Shown: positions 13,878 to 20,040, counted from the first letter of the stretch. The stretch is DNA of 47,888 nucleotides from a virus (IMGVR_UViG_3300008261_000210:1-47888), one strand, 5' to 3'. Notes: generated from the sequence alone by a model not told the origin. Program-made: numbers and translations.

Positions 13878-13926
13878 ATCGGGAATCGTGCCAGGCCCGG
13901 CGTTGCGCCATTCAAGAATCGTGCCA
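13878..13926 (-). promoter_or_regulatory. tandem sigma54-like motifs, unit C
   Basis: Minus strand: TGGCACGATTCTTGAAT (from 13926) and TGGCACGATTCCCGATT (from 13893), spaced 33 bp. The -24-like TGGCACG is perfect, but the -12 position reads GA instead of GC. Confidence 0.5.
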
Positions 13927-13939
13927 AGTTTTTCCATAC

Positions 13940-14006
13940 GCAAGTCGTTCAGCCTCAACCACTTGCGGGCCCGGGGGCCCCGTAAGTCGTTGGTATTCAA
14001 CAACTT
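13940..14006 (-). repeat. boundary element copy 8
   Basis: Minus reading GAAGTTGTTGAATACCAACG, then ACTTACG, core GGGGCCCCCGGGCCC, GCAAGTGGTTG, then CTGAACGACTTGCG. It starts 17 nt after the stop of the 166-aa gene with no other terminator between. Confidence 0.9.
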
Positions 14007-14022
14007 CGGGGGTTTGTTAAGT

Positions 14023-14523
14023 TTAACTAACGTATGCGTGAGACGAGAAGAAGTTTAGGGATGACATATCTAATGAAGGAGCACCCCCATCAAGTTTCTT
14101 AAACGCAATCTGTTCCGACGTTCTGTAAAGCATGAAGTTTTCGCGTTTAAGGTTTTTGTAAGTTTCCTTTGCGAGTTCGACAACCTCTTTCAGAATGCCG
14201 TCTTTTTTACCTTTATATTGAGGATTTGAATGTGAGTTAATTTCAACAAGTTGTTCGGTTTCAAAGGCTTTAACCATTGCTTCCTCACTTGAAAGAAAGT
14301 ATGCGAAGTTGTCGCTCATGTAGTGAAGGTAATTATCTCCAGTATCATAATCTTCGGAGCAAAAAGCAGAAGTGCAGTTTGGGGCTGCTCCTCCCATGTT
14401 AAAGAAGCGGGTAAATTGCTGTTCGATCTGCTCTTTTGTGCCTTCGATGCCCACGGCAATTTCTGATCCGTAGAGACTCACGATGACATTTTCGTTGCTG
14501 GTGTTTGGTGTTTGTGTTTTCAT
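14023..14523 (-). CDS. hypothetical protein, 166 aa
   Basis: 166 residues starting MKTQTPNTSNENVIVSLYGS. Mixed alpha/beta, with a Gly-Gly-Ala-Ala turn and two Cys near 49-54. No family is recognised. The promoter lies just upstream with a CA-containing leader (AAAAACTCAAAC). Last gene of its unit; the boundary element follows the stop. Confidence 0.75.
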   Translation of the reverse strand: MKTQTPNTSNENVIVSLYGSEIAVGIEGTKEQIEQQFTRFFNMGGAAPNCTSAFCSEDYDTGDNYLHYMSDNFAYFLSSEEAMVKAFETEQLVEINSHSNPQYKGKKDGILKEVVELAKETYKNLKRENFMLYRTSEQIAFKKLDGGAPSLDMSSLNFFSSHAYVS

Positions 14524-14535
14524 GTTTGAGTTTTT

Positions 14536-14564
14536 AATTTAATGGATTGAGTTGGAGTTGTCAA
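14536..14564 (-). promoter_or_regulatory. sigma70-type promoter
   Basis: -35 TTGACA (14559-14564), 17-nt spacer, -10 TAAATT (14536-14541), minus strand. The leader is about 6 nt. Confidence 0.72.
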
Positions 14565-14567
14565 GGA

Positions 14568-14822
14568 TTATTTCGCTGGAACGAACTCGACCCAAGACAG
14601 GAAGATTATATCTTTGGGAGAAGGAAAGCAGGGATTTTCTGGAACATCCCCTTGGTAGTATTGAAAAAACCAATTCTTGAGTGTTGCGCCTCTAGTTTGA
14701 CCAACCGCGAAGGTTTCCGTGATTTCCTGCCCTGCCCAGTAGGATACGGCTAGACTCCACTTGTGGGCGATCTTTTCGCTGGTGGTGATGGTGGTATTTC
14801 TGCTTCTTGGTGTTCTTTTCAT
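14568..14822 (-). CDS. hypothetical protein, 84 aa
   Basis: 84 residues. A basic N-terminus, MKRTPRSRNTTITTSEKIAH, is followed by a compact aromatic-rich part (WSLAVSYWAGQ, NWFFQYYQGD). The leaderless start is set by the promoter 6 nt upstream. Unknown family. Confidence 0.65.
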   Translation of the reverse strand: MKRTPRSRNTTITTSEKIAHKWSLAVSYWAGQEITETFAVGQTRGATLKNWFFQYYQGDVPENPCFPSPKDIIFLSWVEFVPAK

Positions 14823-14828
14823 GTATTC

Positions 14829-14856
14829 AAGGTATCAAAAACCCTTGGATTGTCCA
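14829..14856 (-). promoter_or_regulatory. sigma70-type promoter, leaderless start
   Basis: -35 TGGACA (14851-14856), 16-nt spacer, -10 TACCTT (14829-14834), then 6 nt (GAATAC) to ATG 14822. The same -10-to-ATG string recurs at 20830-20842. Confidence 0.72.
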
Positions 14857-14895
14857 GATATTTTTTTAAATTATTTTCACGCCATGTTTTGCGCT

Positions 14896-14944
14896 TTCAA
14901 TTATCGTGCCAGGCCCGGCGTTGCGCCATTCAAGAATCGTGCCA
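14896..14944 (-). promoter_or_regulatory. tandem sigma54-like motifs, unit D
   Basis: Minus strand: TGGCACGATTCTTGAAT (from 14944) and TGGCACGATAATTGAAA (from 14911), 33 bp apart. Confidence 0.5.
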
Positions 14945-14956
14945 AGTCGTCCGTGT

Positions 14957-15010
14957 TGTAAGTTGTTGAGGCTGAGGCAATTACGGGCCCGGGGGCCCCG
15001 TAACCCGTTG
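14957..15010 (-). repeat. boundary element copy 9
   Basis: Minus reading CAACGGGTTACG, core GGGGCCCCCGGGCCC, GTAATTGCCTC, then CTCAACAACTTAC. The upstream gene's stop (15014) lies only 4 nt away. Confidence 0.9.
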
Positions 15011-15013
15011 GGG

Positions 15014-15352
15014 TTAAGGGACTTGCATTGCTTCCGCCATAGCTGCCGCTTCTATGAATTGCTCGATGGTGCGTGGGGTTTCGGGTAGTGAGTGGTCGAG
15101 TTCCATGAACATTATTAAGTGCCACTTACCGAACTTGTCAATGCTTGGCGATGAGTATTGACCGCGATCATTATTATCGTAACGGCGCATGATTTCATTT
15201 TGCGACAAGTTGCAGTCTGGGAAGAAGTAATCCAAGCCGCGATCTTGGTCATTCATAAACACTCCACCATCAACGGCAATTGCCGCAATTCGTTGACCAT
15301 GAGCGGTGTATGGTCTGCCAGTATTAAACTTTAGGATATTTTTAAGGTTCAT
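15014..15352 (-). CDS. hypothetical protein, 112 aa
   Basis: 112 residues: MNLKNILKFNTGRPYTAHGQ, then strands IAAIAVDGGVFMND and a helical C-terminal part ending AAAMAEAMQVP. No motif of a named family. Third gene of a three-gene unit, 29 nt downstream of the previous stop, in AT-rich DNA without its own promoter. Confidence 0.7.
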   Translation of the reverse strand: MNLKNILKFNTGRPYTAHGQRIAAIAVDGGVFMNDQDRGLDYFFPDCNLSQNEIMRRYDNNDRGQYSSPSIDKFGKWHLIMFMELDHSLPETPRTIEQFIEAAAMAEAMQVP

Positions 15353-15381
15353 ATTATTTATTTAATTTTTAGGGGTTTATG

Positions 15382-15594
15382 TTACCAGCAGTTCACAGCG
15401 TCGGCTTCTCTCTCCGCATGAACTCCAGCAACGCTCCTGAAGCTCTCAAGTGCTTCTTCTTTAGTTTCATCATCTTCCAGAGAGTCCATGATAGCTTGGA
15501 TTGTCCAGCATTCAACTATAGCATCCCACCCTCCATGATTGTAATGCTCTTCTGCGTAGTTATATATATATTTAGCGATTTCTTCTTTGTTCAT
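15382..15594 (-). CDS. hypothetical acidic protein, 70 aa
   Basis: 70 residues, acidic and helical (MNKEEIAKYIYNYAEEHYNH, later SLEDDETKEEALESF). Middle gene of the unit. No Shine-Dalgarno sequence. Function unknown. Confidence 0.68.
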   Translation of the reverse strand: MNKEEIAKYIYNYAEEHYNHGGWDAIVECWTIQAIMDSLEDDETKEEALESFRSVAGVHAEREADAVNCW

Positions 15595-15618
15595 ATTATT
15601 AAGGATTAGTGTGTTTTT

Positions 15619-15960
15619 TTAAGGTTGTTCGGTCATAAAGCCATTATAGTTTTCGTATAAAGCAACTTCATCGTTAGGCTTGATGTAGGGTTTGATGTAG
15701 CGTTCAATGATTCCGAGGTCATGCAGGATGTGGGAGATATGATCAACCCAGTTCAGCCCATAAGAATCGCCGAGTTCTTGGTCATGGTAGGCTTGCAGGA
15801 TCGTCTCCTTGCTTGCCCCCTCATAAAGACCATCTCCGTTCATTGTGGACTCGATCTGGGCATAAACTTTCTTCTCGTCTTCTGGAGTCAAGCCGATGAG
15901 TGTGCGGGAGGCAATGTTGAACAGGACGATGTTGTGTGGTGCTTGTGGTAGTGTTTTCAT
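15619..15960 (-). CDS. hypothetical protein, 113 aa
   Basis: 113 residues starting MKTLPQAPHNIVLFNIASRT. It contains LIGLTPEDEKKVYAQIES and a C-terminal IKPYIKPNDEVALYENYNG segment. The start at 15960 is chosen because an in-frame start at 16017 lies in the promoter. The leader has ACAACCAAACCAAACAAACC and no Shine-Dalgarno sequence. Unknown family. Confidence 0.7.
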   Translation of the reverse strand: MKTLPQAPHNIVLFNIASRTLIGLTPEDEKKVYAQIESTMNGDGLYEGASKETILQAYHDQELGDSYGLNWVDHISHILHDLGIIERYIKPYIKPNDEVALYENYNGFMTEQP

Positions 15961-15988
15961 GGTTTGTTTGGTTTGGTTGTGAGTCTTT

Positions 15989-16017
15989 AAGATAGTCTTA
16001 TTGTATAAAATTAGCAA
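15989..16017 (-). promoter_or_regulatory. sigma70-type promoter
   Basis: -35 TTGCTA (16012-16017), 17-nt spacer, -10 TATCTT (15989-15994), minus strand. The leader is about 22 nt and CA-rich. Confidence 0.68.
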
Positions 16018-16057
16018 GGGATTTTTTTATTTTAATTTCATTTTTATTTTAGGGGCA

Positions 16058-16073
16058 TTCAAGAAGCGTGCCA
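16058..16073 (-). promoter_or_regulatory. single sigma54-like motif, unit E
   Basis: TGGCACGCTTCTTGAAT on the minus strand. The expected second motif is replaced by an 8-bp hairpin GACGGAAA/TTTCCGTC (about 16087-16114). Confidence 0.45.
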
Positions 16074-16122
16074 GGCCCGGGGTTTTGACGGAAAAAGACC
16101 CTAGTATTTCCGTCAATTCTCT

Positions 16123-16176
16123 CAAGTCGTTAAGCCACAAGCACTTACGGGCCGGGGGGCCCTGTAAGTCGTTGAC
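16123..16176 (-). repeat. boundary element copy 10
   Basis: Core diverged to GGGCCCCCCGGCCC (minus reading), flanked by CAACGACTTACA and GTAAGTGCTTG, then CTTAACGACTTGAG. Confidence 0.88.
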
Positions 16177-16191
16177 TGGCAGGGGTTTATG

Positions 16192-16371
16192 TTACTGGTC
16201 GAAGCGTTCAGCCTCTGTCAGCTTCTTGGCTTCTTCACGCGCAAGGCTCTTGAACAGGTAGTCGAACTCATCAACTTCACCGCCAAAGCGAGCGTTGCGG
16301 TTGTAGTAGTTCTCCCCAGCGTAGTCAGAGAGTCGGTCGATCATTTCGTCTTGGTTTAGGTATCTTTTCAT
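16192..16371 (-). CDS. hypothetical protein, 59 aa
   Basis: 59-codon ORF starting MKRYLNQDEMIDRLSDYAGE. Charged and helical, ending LTEAERFDQ. Leaderless start 6 nt after a promoter -10. Its stop lies 16 nt before boundary element copy 10. No family is recognised. Confidence 0.65.
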   Translation of the reverse strand: MKRYLNQDEMIDRLSDYAGENYYNRNARFGGEVDEFDYLFKSLAREEAKKLTEAERFDQ

Positions 16372-16377
16372 ATTTTT

Positions 16378-16406
16378 AATTTACTATAATCGTTTTAAAT
16401 TGGCAA
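16378..16406 (-). promoter_or_regulatory. sigma70-type promoter, leaderless start
   Basis: -35 TTGCCA (16401-16406), 17-nt spacer, -10 TAAATT (16378-16383), 6 nt (AAAAAT) to ATG 16371, minus strand. Confidence 0.78.
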
Positions 16407-16424
16407 GGGTTTTTTTCGAGTATT

Positions 16425-16628
16425 TTACCAGCCTCTGCGGTTTTCCGCAAAGTTGAAGTCGGAGAGATCGCTTTTGACGTGATCCTCAAAGCCGCAACTT
16501 GGGCATTCGATGAAGGTTTCGCCGCCCTGCACACTCCCGCCAGCGTATTCTTGGTATGCTGGTTCGTAGCTGGCAATCGCCGCTTCGCGGCACTCTGGAC
16601 ATTTGACGTTGTATTGGTTGTGGGTCAT
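16425..16628 (-). CDS. small zinc-ribbon protein, 67 aa
   Basis: 67 residues with CPEC (10-13) and CPSC (42-45), a four-Cys zinc ribbon with a 28-residue separation, and an acidic C-terminus. Such ribbons often bind nucleic acid or a partner protein. The leader has AACACCAACACAC before ATG. An overlapping reading in another phase is rejected because it breaks the Cys pattern. Confidence 0.75.
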   Translation of the reverse strand: MTHNQYNVKCPECREAAIASYEPAYQEYAGGSVQGGETFIECPSCGFEDHVKSDLSDFNFAENRRGW

Positions 16629-16645
16629 GTGTGTTGGTGTTTAGG

Positions 16646-16912
16646 TTAAATTGCTCCAGCGCGTTTGGCGTAAGCTTTAAGCTTCTTGAATACAAGGTCT
16701 TGAGATACCTTGTCCGTAGGGAAGTTGGTCAATCCCCTCTGGCACATATCGAACTCGTGAGTCTCGGAGCCGTAACCCCCTGGGGCTTCATCATTAGCCA
16801 AGATTGTGCCTTTAGCTTCGTTGACTTGCGTGACTCGGAATGGAATGTCAGTTCGTGTTCCGTGGTATCTGTAGAGGACAAGATCCCCTACCTTCGGTGT
16901 TTGTATTAGCAT
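16646..16912 (-). CDS. hypothetical protein, 88 aa
   Basis: 88 residues from ATG 16912: MLIQTPKVGDLVLYRYHGTR, then beta strands (PFRVTQVNEAKGTILAND) and a basic C-terminal helix. The VGDLVLYRY start resembles small SH3-like barrels. A longer frame to 17020 overlaps the upstream gene and is rejected. The leader is ACCACAACACCAAC. Confidence 0.7.
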   Translation of the reverse strand: MLIQTPKVGDLVLYRYHGTRTDIPFRVTQVNEAKGTILANDEAPGGYGSETHEFDMCQRGLTNFPTDKVSQDLVFKKLKAYAKRAGAI

Positions 16913-16931
16913 GTTGGTGTTGTGGTTGAGA

Positions 16932-17102
16932 TTAGCTGTTGGCTTCGTCTGCGAGCCGTTCCAGAACCTTTCTGTTCTCTGGCTGATCCATGATCTCCCC
17001 AAGAATCCAAAGGCAAACATCCTGCCATTGCTGGGTTGTCCGCTCGCCCCGATTGAGGCTGGTGAGGTTGTTCAGGTAGTGTTCAATCAGTTCAACTTTC
17101 AT
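16932..17102 (-). CDS. hypothetical protein, 56 aa (paralogue of the gene at 19072)
   Basis: 56 codons starting MKVELIEHYLNNLTSLNRGE. It shares the pattern IE-x-Y-x-N ... GE-x-T-x-Q-x-W-x-D-x-C-x-x-IL with the 48-aa protein at 19072-19218. Helical, with Trp and Cys conserved between the two. Leaderless start set by the promoter. Function unknown. Confidence 0.68.
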   Translation of the reverse strand: MKVELIEHYLNNLTSLNRGERTTQQWQDVCLWILGEIMDQPENRKVLERLADEANS

Positions 17103-17108
17103 GCTCTA

Positions 17109-17137
17109 AAGATACTATGATCTCGCTGTAATCGCAA
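17109..17137 (-). promoter_or_regulatory. sigma70-type promoter, leaderless start
   Basis: -35 TTGCGA (17132-17137), 17-nt spacer, -10 TATCTT (17109-17114), 6 nt (TAGAGC) to ATG 17102, minus strand. Confidence 0.75.
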
Positions 17138-17177
17138 GGATTATTTTTTATTTTTTTAATTATTTTTCTGCGCCGTA

Positions 17178-17226
17178 AGCAATCGCCATGCCAAGTCTGC
17201 ATTTTCGCCATTCAGGAATCGTGCCA
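17178..17226 (-). promoter_or_regulatory. tandem sigma54-like motifs, unit F
   Basis: Minus strand: TGGCACGATTCCTGAAT (from 17226) and TGGCATGGCGATTGCTT (from 17193), 33 bp apart. The second matches the sigma54 consensus, with GG and GC separated by 10 nt. Confidence 0.55.
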
Positions 17227-17229
17227 AGT

Positions 17230-17284
17230 GTAAATCGTTGAACCACAAGCACTTGCGGGCCCGGGGGCCCTGTAAATCGTTGAC
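17230..17284 (-). repeat. boundary element copy 11
   Basis: Minus reading GTCAACGATTTACA, core GGGCCCCCGGGCCC, GCAAGTGCTTG, then TTCAACGATTTACA. Confidence 0.9.
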
Positions 17285-17303
17285 TCACAGGTGTTTGCGC
17301 TTA

Positions 17304-17498
17304 TTATTTATTGCGCTTAGGTAGCGGCTTATCTATTGAATCAAAGATGGCCTCAACGTCTCTCCGCATCTGTTCCTTTTCTTTGTTTTGTTGATGCTTA
17401 TCAACTGCTCCAGCATAGAAGGCACAGGAACACATTGCAATTAAGACATTTAGATAGAAACATCCAACCATGATGATTTTTGCTTTTTTAGTTTTCAT
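17304..17498 (-). CDS. small membrane protein, 64 aa
   Basis: 64 residues: a basic start (MKTKKAK), one hydrophobic span with three Cys (about 8-30: IIMVGCFYLNVLIAMCSCAF), then a charged cytoplasmic-type tail rich in Lys, Glu and Arg. The MVGC could also act as a weak lipobox. Last gene of its unit. Function unknown. Confidence 0.65.
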   Translation of the reverse strand: MKTKKAKIIMVGCFYLNVLIAMCSCAFYAGAVDKHQQNKEKEQMRRDVEAIFDSIDKPLPKRNK

Positions 17499-17502
17499 TT
17501 TG

Positions 17503-17553
17503 TTATTGCTTTAAGAGAAAGATACCCAGTGCAAATCCTATTAAGAAGACCAT
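17503..17553 (-). CDS. putative 16-residue membrane peptide
   Basis: MVFLIGFALGIFLLKQ, encoded between two genes with 8-nt and 4-nt gaps. The hydrophobic composition matches other micro-proteins here. Too short for firm support. Confidence 0.25.
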   Translation of the reverse strand: MVFLIGFALGIFLLKQ

Positions 17554-17561
17554 ATAAGTTA

Positions 17562-18065
17562 TTAGTCAGCAACAAGTTCCAGAGTGTGTTTTTTGATAGC
17601 CGCATCAGCTTCTTGTTTCCAGCGTTCTATTTGATTGTCATGGAACTCTTTAAGAAGGGTCTCTTCGAGAAAGATTTCGCCTGTCTCGACTTCTATTTCT
17701 TCACATTTCATATTAAGTGCGTGATATGTGAGATCACACGCCTCGTCTCGGCTAATTCTCCAAAGTTGAGCGAGGTGTCCAATGTTTGATTCTGACCATC
17801 TTGTAAAGCCAGCCCAGTATTTGCCATTTTCAAAAGAGTGCATGGGTTTTCCGTCAATGTCGGAAAGGTGAAGGGCGGCAATGTCCGCGAGTTGGGGAAA
17901 GGCGGCAAGAATTTCCTTGTGAATTGCTCCGCTCACGGATTCGCGCCCCTTTTCTACAATGCGACCAGTAAGCGAGAAGTATGGTTTTTGATTTCCGATC
18001 TTGTGAAGGATTGCTGTCGCTTCGATGTAGTTTTTAGGGTCTTGGTTTTTAGTGGTTAGTTTCAT
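17562..18065 (-). CDS. hypothetical protein, 167 aa
   Basis: 167 residues starting MKLTTKNQDPKNYIEATAIL. Features are YFSLTGRI (29-36), a helix GAIHKEILAAFPQLADIAAL and the segment LHLSDIDGKPMHSFENGKYW (about 65-84), followed by a helical, charged C-terminus. I recall similar LSDIDG-x-PMH segments in uncharacterised phage proteins, but no function can be assigned. The start lies 8 nt after a -10. Confidence 0.75.
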   Translation of the reverse strand: MKLTTKNQDPKNYIEATAILHKIGNQKPYFSLTGRIVEKGRESVSGAIHKEILAAFPQLADIAALHLSDIDGKPMHSFENGKYWAGFTRWSESNIGHLAQLWRISRDEACDLTYHALNMKCEEIEVETGEIFLEETLLKEFHDNQIERWKQEADAAIKKHTLELVAD

Positions 18066-18073
18066 GGTGTTTT

Positions 18074-18101
18074 ATTGTAGTGGTTGAGATTTATATTGCA
18101 A
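18074..18101 (-). promoter_or_regulatory. sigma70-type promoter, near-leaderless start
   Basis: -35 TTGCAA (18096-18101), 16-nt spacer, -10 TACAAT (18074-18079), 8 nt to ATG 18065, minus strand. The -35 lies next to the stop of the upstream gene. Confidence 0.68.
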
Positions 18102-18104
18102 GGT

Positions 18105-18257
18105 TTAATTTTCGTATTCGCCAAAAAGCTCATAGCGTCCATCAAGTAACTCATGCGCCCCTTCAAAGCAGATTGCCAGATTGCCATTTGCCACGCGCAT
18201 TGCGTATGCGTCATCATCTTCTTGTTCCACTTGGTTGTTGTTGTTTGTATCGTTCAT
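18105..18257 (-). CDS. hypothetical acidic protein, 50 aa
   Basis: 50 codons starting MNDTNNNNQVEQEDDDAYAM, acidic throughout, ending GEYEN. Leaderless start 6 nt after a -10. The first codons are CA-rich (AACGATACAAACAACAAC). No family is recognised. Confidence 0.6.
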   Translation of the reverse strand: MNDTNNNNQVEQEDDDAYAMRVANGNLAICFEGAHELLDGRYELFGEYEN

Positions 18258-18263
18258 GTTTTT

Positions 18264-18291
18264 AATGTATCAAAAACCCTAAAAAACGCAA
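18264..18291 (-). promoter_or_regulatory. sigma70-type promoter, leaderless start
   Basis: -35 TTGCGT (18286-18291), 16-nt spacer, -10 TACATT (18264-18269), 6 nt (AAAAAC) to ATG 18257. The spacer end AGGGTTTTTGA matches the promoter at 14829-14856. Confidence 0.78.
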
Positions 18292-18322
18292 GGATATTTT
18301 TTTGATTTTAATTTTTTCTTTA

Positions 18323-18371
18323 AGCATTCGCCATGCCAAGTTTGATATTTGGCTAATCAAGAATCGTGCCA
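18323..18371 (-). promoter_or_regulatory. tandem sigma54-like motifs, unit G
   Basis: Minus strand: TGGCACGATTCTTGATT (from 18371) and TGGCATGGCGAATGCTT (from 18338), 33 bp apart. The second has GC at the -12 position. Confidence 0.52.
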
Positions 18372-18373
18372 AC

Positions 18374-18428
18374 TGTAACTCGTTAGCTCCCAATCACTTA
18401 CGGGCCCGGGGGCCCTGCAAGTCGTTGA
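18374..18428 (-). repeat. boundary element copy 12
   Basis: Minus reading GTCAACGACTTGCA, core GGGCCCCCGGGCCC, GTAAGTGATTG, then CTAACGAGTTACA. Confidence 0.9.
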
Positions 18429-18445
18429 CTCGCAGGGGTTTGCGT

Positions 18446-18679
18446 TTACGAGGGCAGAGCCATCTCGTCCTCGGGTTCTTCCTCCTGTCCGCCGAAGAGT
18501 TGATCCCACTCCTCTCCTGTGATGCCAGTCTTGACGAACTCCCTATCATCCGCGCACAGATGAGGCATGGCGTTTTGGATTAGCGCGCCCTGTTCCCACG
18601 CAAGGATTTGCTCCTCGGTGACGTTGATTTCCTTCGTGCGGGTGATTCCCGTGAGTTGTGATTTGCGTGTTAGTTGCAT
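18446..18679 (-). CDS. hypothetical acidic protein, 77 aa
   Basis: 77 residues from ATG 18679: MQLTRKSQLTGITRTKEINV, then a helical middle (EEQILAWEQGALIQNAM) and the acidic tail GGQEEEPEDEMALPS. A longer open frame to 18796 overlaps the upstream gene and is not used. The leader is rich in ACCAAAC/AACAAC. Function unknown. Confidence 0.68.
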   Translation of the reverse strand: MQLTRKSQLTGITRTKEINVTEEQILAWEQGALIQNAMPHLCADDREFVKTGITGEEWDQLFGGQEEEPEDEMALPS

Positions 18680-18710
18680 GGTTTTGTGTTGTTTGCTGTT
18701 TGGTGCTTGG

Positions 18711-18893
18711 TTACTTGTGAACTCCGCAAGCCGCCTTGAATCTTGCAGAATCAAAAAGGCTGTTGATATTCTTAAAGGTTTGGCAAAGGTCGTCAACGAT
18801 ATTTTCGATCAATCGCAATTCTTTCGTTGTTGATGCTTGGCTATATTGTAGGCTAATGGTTTTTGCTACTTCTGTGAAGTGTTTTTTTGTCAT
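18711..18893 (-). CDS. hypothetical helical protein, 60 aa
   Basis: 60 residues starting MTKKHFTEVAKTISLQYSQA. Helical, with two Cys, slightly basic at the end. The leader ends AAAAACACC. No family is recognised. Confidence 0.6.
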   Translation of the reverse strand: MTKKHFTEVAKTISLQYSQASTTKELRLIENIVDDLCQTFKNINSLFDSARFKAACGVHK

Positions 18894-18921
18894 GGTGTTT
18901 TTCTAGTTTATTGTTGAGAGA

Positions 18922-19032
18922 TTAAAGTCCATTGCGTTCAACATATCCAACAAAAGCCACAAAGAGGCTAGACATTGCATAGATGAAGATTGCTGTGATG
19001 ATGTATGGTGTTATTTGTTCTAGTGTTTTCAT
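18922..19032 (-). CDS. small membrane protein, 36 aa
   Basis: MKTLEQITPYIITAIFIYAM and then SSLFVAFVGYVERNGL: one long hydrophobic span with a short charged end. Leaderless start 6 nt after a consensus promoter, which is strong support for expression. Function unknown. Confidence 0.62.
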   Translation of the reverse strand: MKTLEQITPYIITAIFIYAMSSLFVAFVGYVERNGL

Positions 19033-19038
19033 GTTTTT

Positions 19039-19067
19039 AATTTATAGGTTGAAGGTTATTTTGTCAA
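19039..19067 (-). promoter_or_regulatory. sigma70-type promoter, leaderless start
   Basis: -35 TTGACA (19062-19067), 17-nt spacer, -10 TAAATT (19039-19044), 6 nt (AAAAAC) to ATG 19032, minus strand. Confidence 0.82.
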
Positions 19068-19071
19068 GGGA

Positions 19072-19218
19072 TTATTTTACCGATTTTTTAGGATAATGTT
19101 CTTCCATCAAGTCGCAGAGAATAACAGAGCAGTAGTCATACCACATTTGGGCTGTCCATTCACCCTTCTTGAATTTCTCAAAGTTGATGTAGAATTGTTC
19201 AATCGTTTCGTTGTTCAT
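19072..19218 (-). CDS. hypothetical protein, 48 aa (paralogue of the gene at 16932)
   Basis: 48 codons starting MNNETIEQFYINFEKFKKGE. It shares IE-x-[YF]-x-N, GE-x-T-x-Q, W-x-D-x-C and IL with the 56-aa protein at 16932-17102. Leaderless start. Its stop lies just before the -35 of the next promoter. Confidence 0.66.
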   Translation of the reverse strand: MNNETIEQFYINFEKFKKGEWTAQMWYDYCSVILCDLMEEHYPKKSVK

Positions 19219-19224
19219 GTTTTT

Positions 19225-19253
19225 AAGATAGTTCAAAACCTCGAAAATGTCCA
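19225..19253 (-). promoter_or_regulatory. sigma70-type promoter, leaderless start
   Basis: -35 TGGACA (19248-19253), 17-nt spacer, -10 TATCTT (19225-19230), 6 nt (AAAAAC) to ATG 19218, minus strand. Confidence 0.72.
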
Positions 19254-19284
19254 GATATTTTTTTAATTTATTTTCATCGGCATA

Positions 19285-19334
19285 AGCACACGCTATGCCA
19301 GGCCCTGTATTTTACCTATTCAAGAAGCGTGCCA
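19285..19334 (-). promoter_or_regulatory. tandem sigma54-like motifs, unit H
   Basis: Minus strand: TGGCACGCTTCTTGAAT (from 19334) and TGGCATAGCGTGTGCTT (from 19300), 34 bp apart. The second has GC at the -12 position. Confidence 0.5.
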
Positions 19335-19346
19335 ACTTCCTCGTGT

Positions 19347-19400
19347 TGTAAGTCGTTAAGCCTCAACCACTTGCGGGCCCGGGGGCCCTGTAACACGTTG
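19347..19400 (-). repeat. boundary element copy 13
   Basis: Minus reading CAACGTGTTACA, core GGGCCCCCGGGCCC, GCAAGTGGTTG, then CTTAACGACTTAC. Confidence 0.9.
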
Positions 19401-19417
19401 ATACAGAGCGACTTATA

Positions 19418-19618
19418 TTAGCCGAAGTAATGCACCTTTTGGTATCGCGTGCCTGCTGGCATCCTAGTAACGTCATGCAATCCATCATGTTGGCGCATTT
19501 TGTTATACGCCCACAGGATATTTTTCTTATAGCTCTCATAGATGCTACAAGTGCCTAGAATAGAGCAACTTCCTTGGTGTTTAGTGGCTGGCACAATGGC
19601 TTTTAGTATGTTTTTCAT
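19418..19618 (-). CDS. hypothetical basic protein, 66 aa
   Basis: 66 residues from ATG 19618: MKNILKAIVPATKHQGSCSI, with two Cys and a basic aromatic C-terminus ending GTRYQKVHYFG. The leader ends AATACTACC. An in-frame start at 19666 overlaps the upstream gene and is not used. Function unknown. Confidence 0.65.
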   Translation of the reverse strand: MKNILKAIVPATKHQGSCSILGTCSIYESYKKNILWAYNKMRQHDGLHDVTRMPAGTRYQKVHYFG

Positions 19619-19659
19619 GGTAGTATTATTTATATGGTTGATTTTCAGTGATTTAGGGG

Positions 19660-20040
19660 CTACCATCCTTCGTCGCCTCCATAGTAGCCGTAATCCTCAT
19701 CTGTGCCGTAGCCAGCACCCGCCAACACGTCCGCGTCAGCCTCCGCATCGCTACGGAAGTTATCCTCGCGAGGTTCGCGGTTGAAGCCGTGCTTGTCATC
19801 GTCATCGTCGCCGTCATCCTGCTGGTCGTCGTCGTATTCGCTCATATCGTCGCCGTGAGGGTCGCAGATCAATTCCTCCTGCTGGTCGCTCAACTGCGCA
19901 TCACGTTGCGCGTCATAGTCAGCCAAGTCCTTGGCGCGGAGTTCATCCATCCAAGATTCATAGGATGAGTCAAATTCCTCACAGCTAACGTGAGCGAGGT
20001 CGAGGATTTCGTTTTCGGTGGTGTGATTTCGCGTATTCAA
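19660..20040 (-). CDS. highly acidic low-complexity protein, up to 126 aa
   Basis: Up to 126 residues, dominated by Asp, Glu, Gly and Tyr in the second half (DDDQQDDGDDDDD; YGTDEDYGYYGGDEGW at the end). The upstream limit has only a TTG codon at 20040. The first ATG is at 19950 (MDELRAKDL...), so the start is uncertain. No sigma70 promoter of the local type precedes it, but a TGGCACG motif pair does. Acidic proteins like this can mimic DNA or bind basic partners; nothing more can be said. Codon usage is more GC-rich than its neighbours. Confidence 0.6.
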   Translation of the reverse strand: MNTRNHTTENEILDLAHVSCEEFDSSYESWMDELRAKDLADYDAQRDAQLSDQQEELICDPHGDDMSEYDDDQQDDGDDDDDKHGFNREPREDNFRSDAEADADVLAGAGYGTDEDYGYYGGDEGW

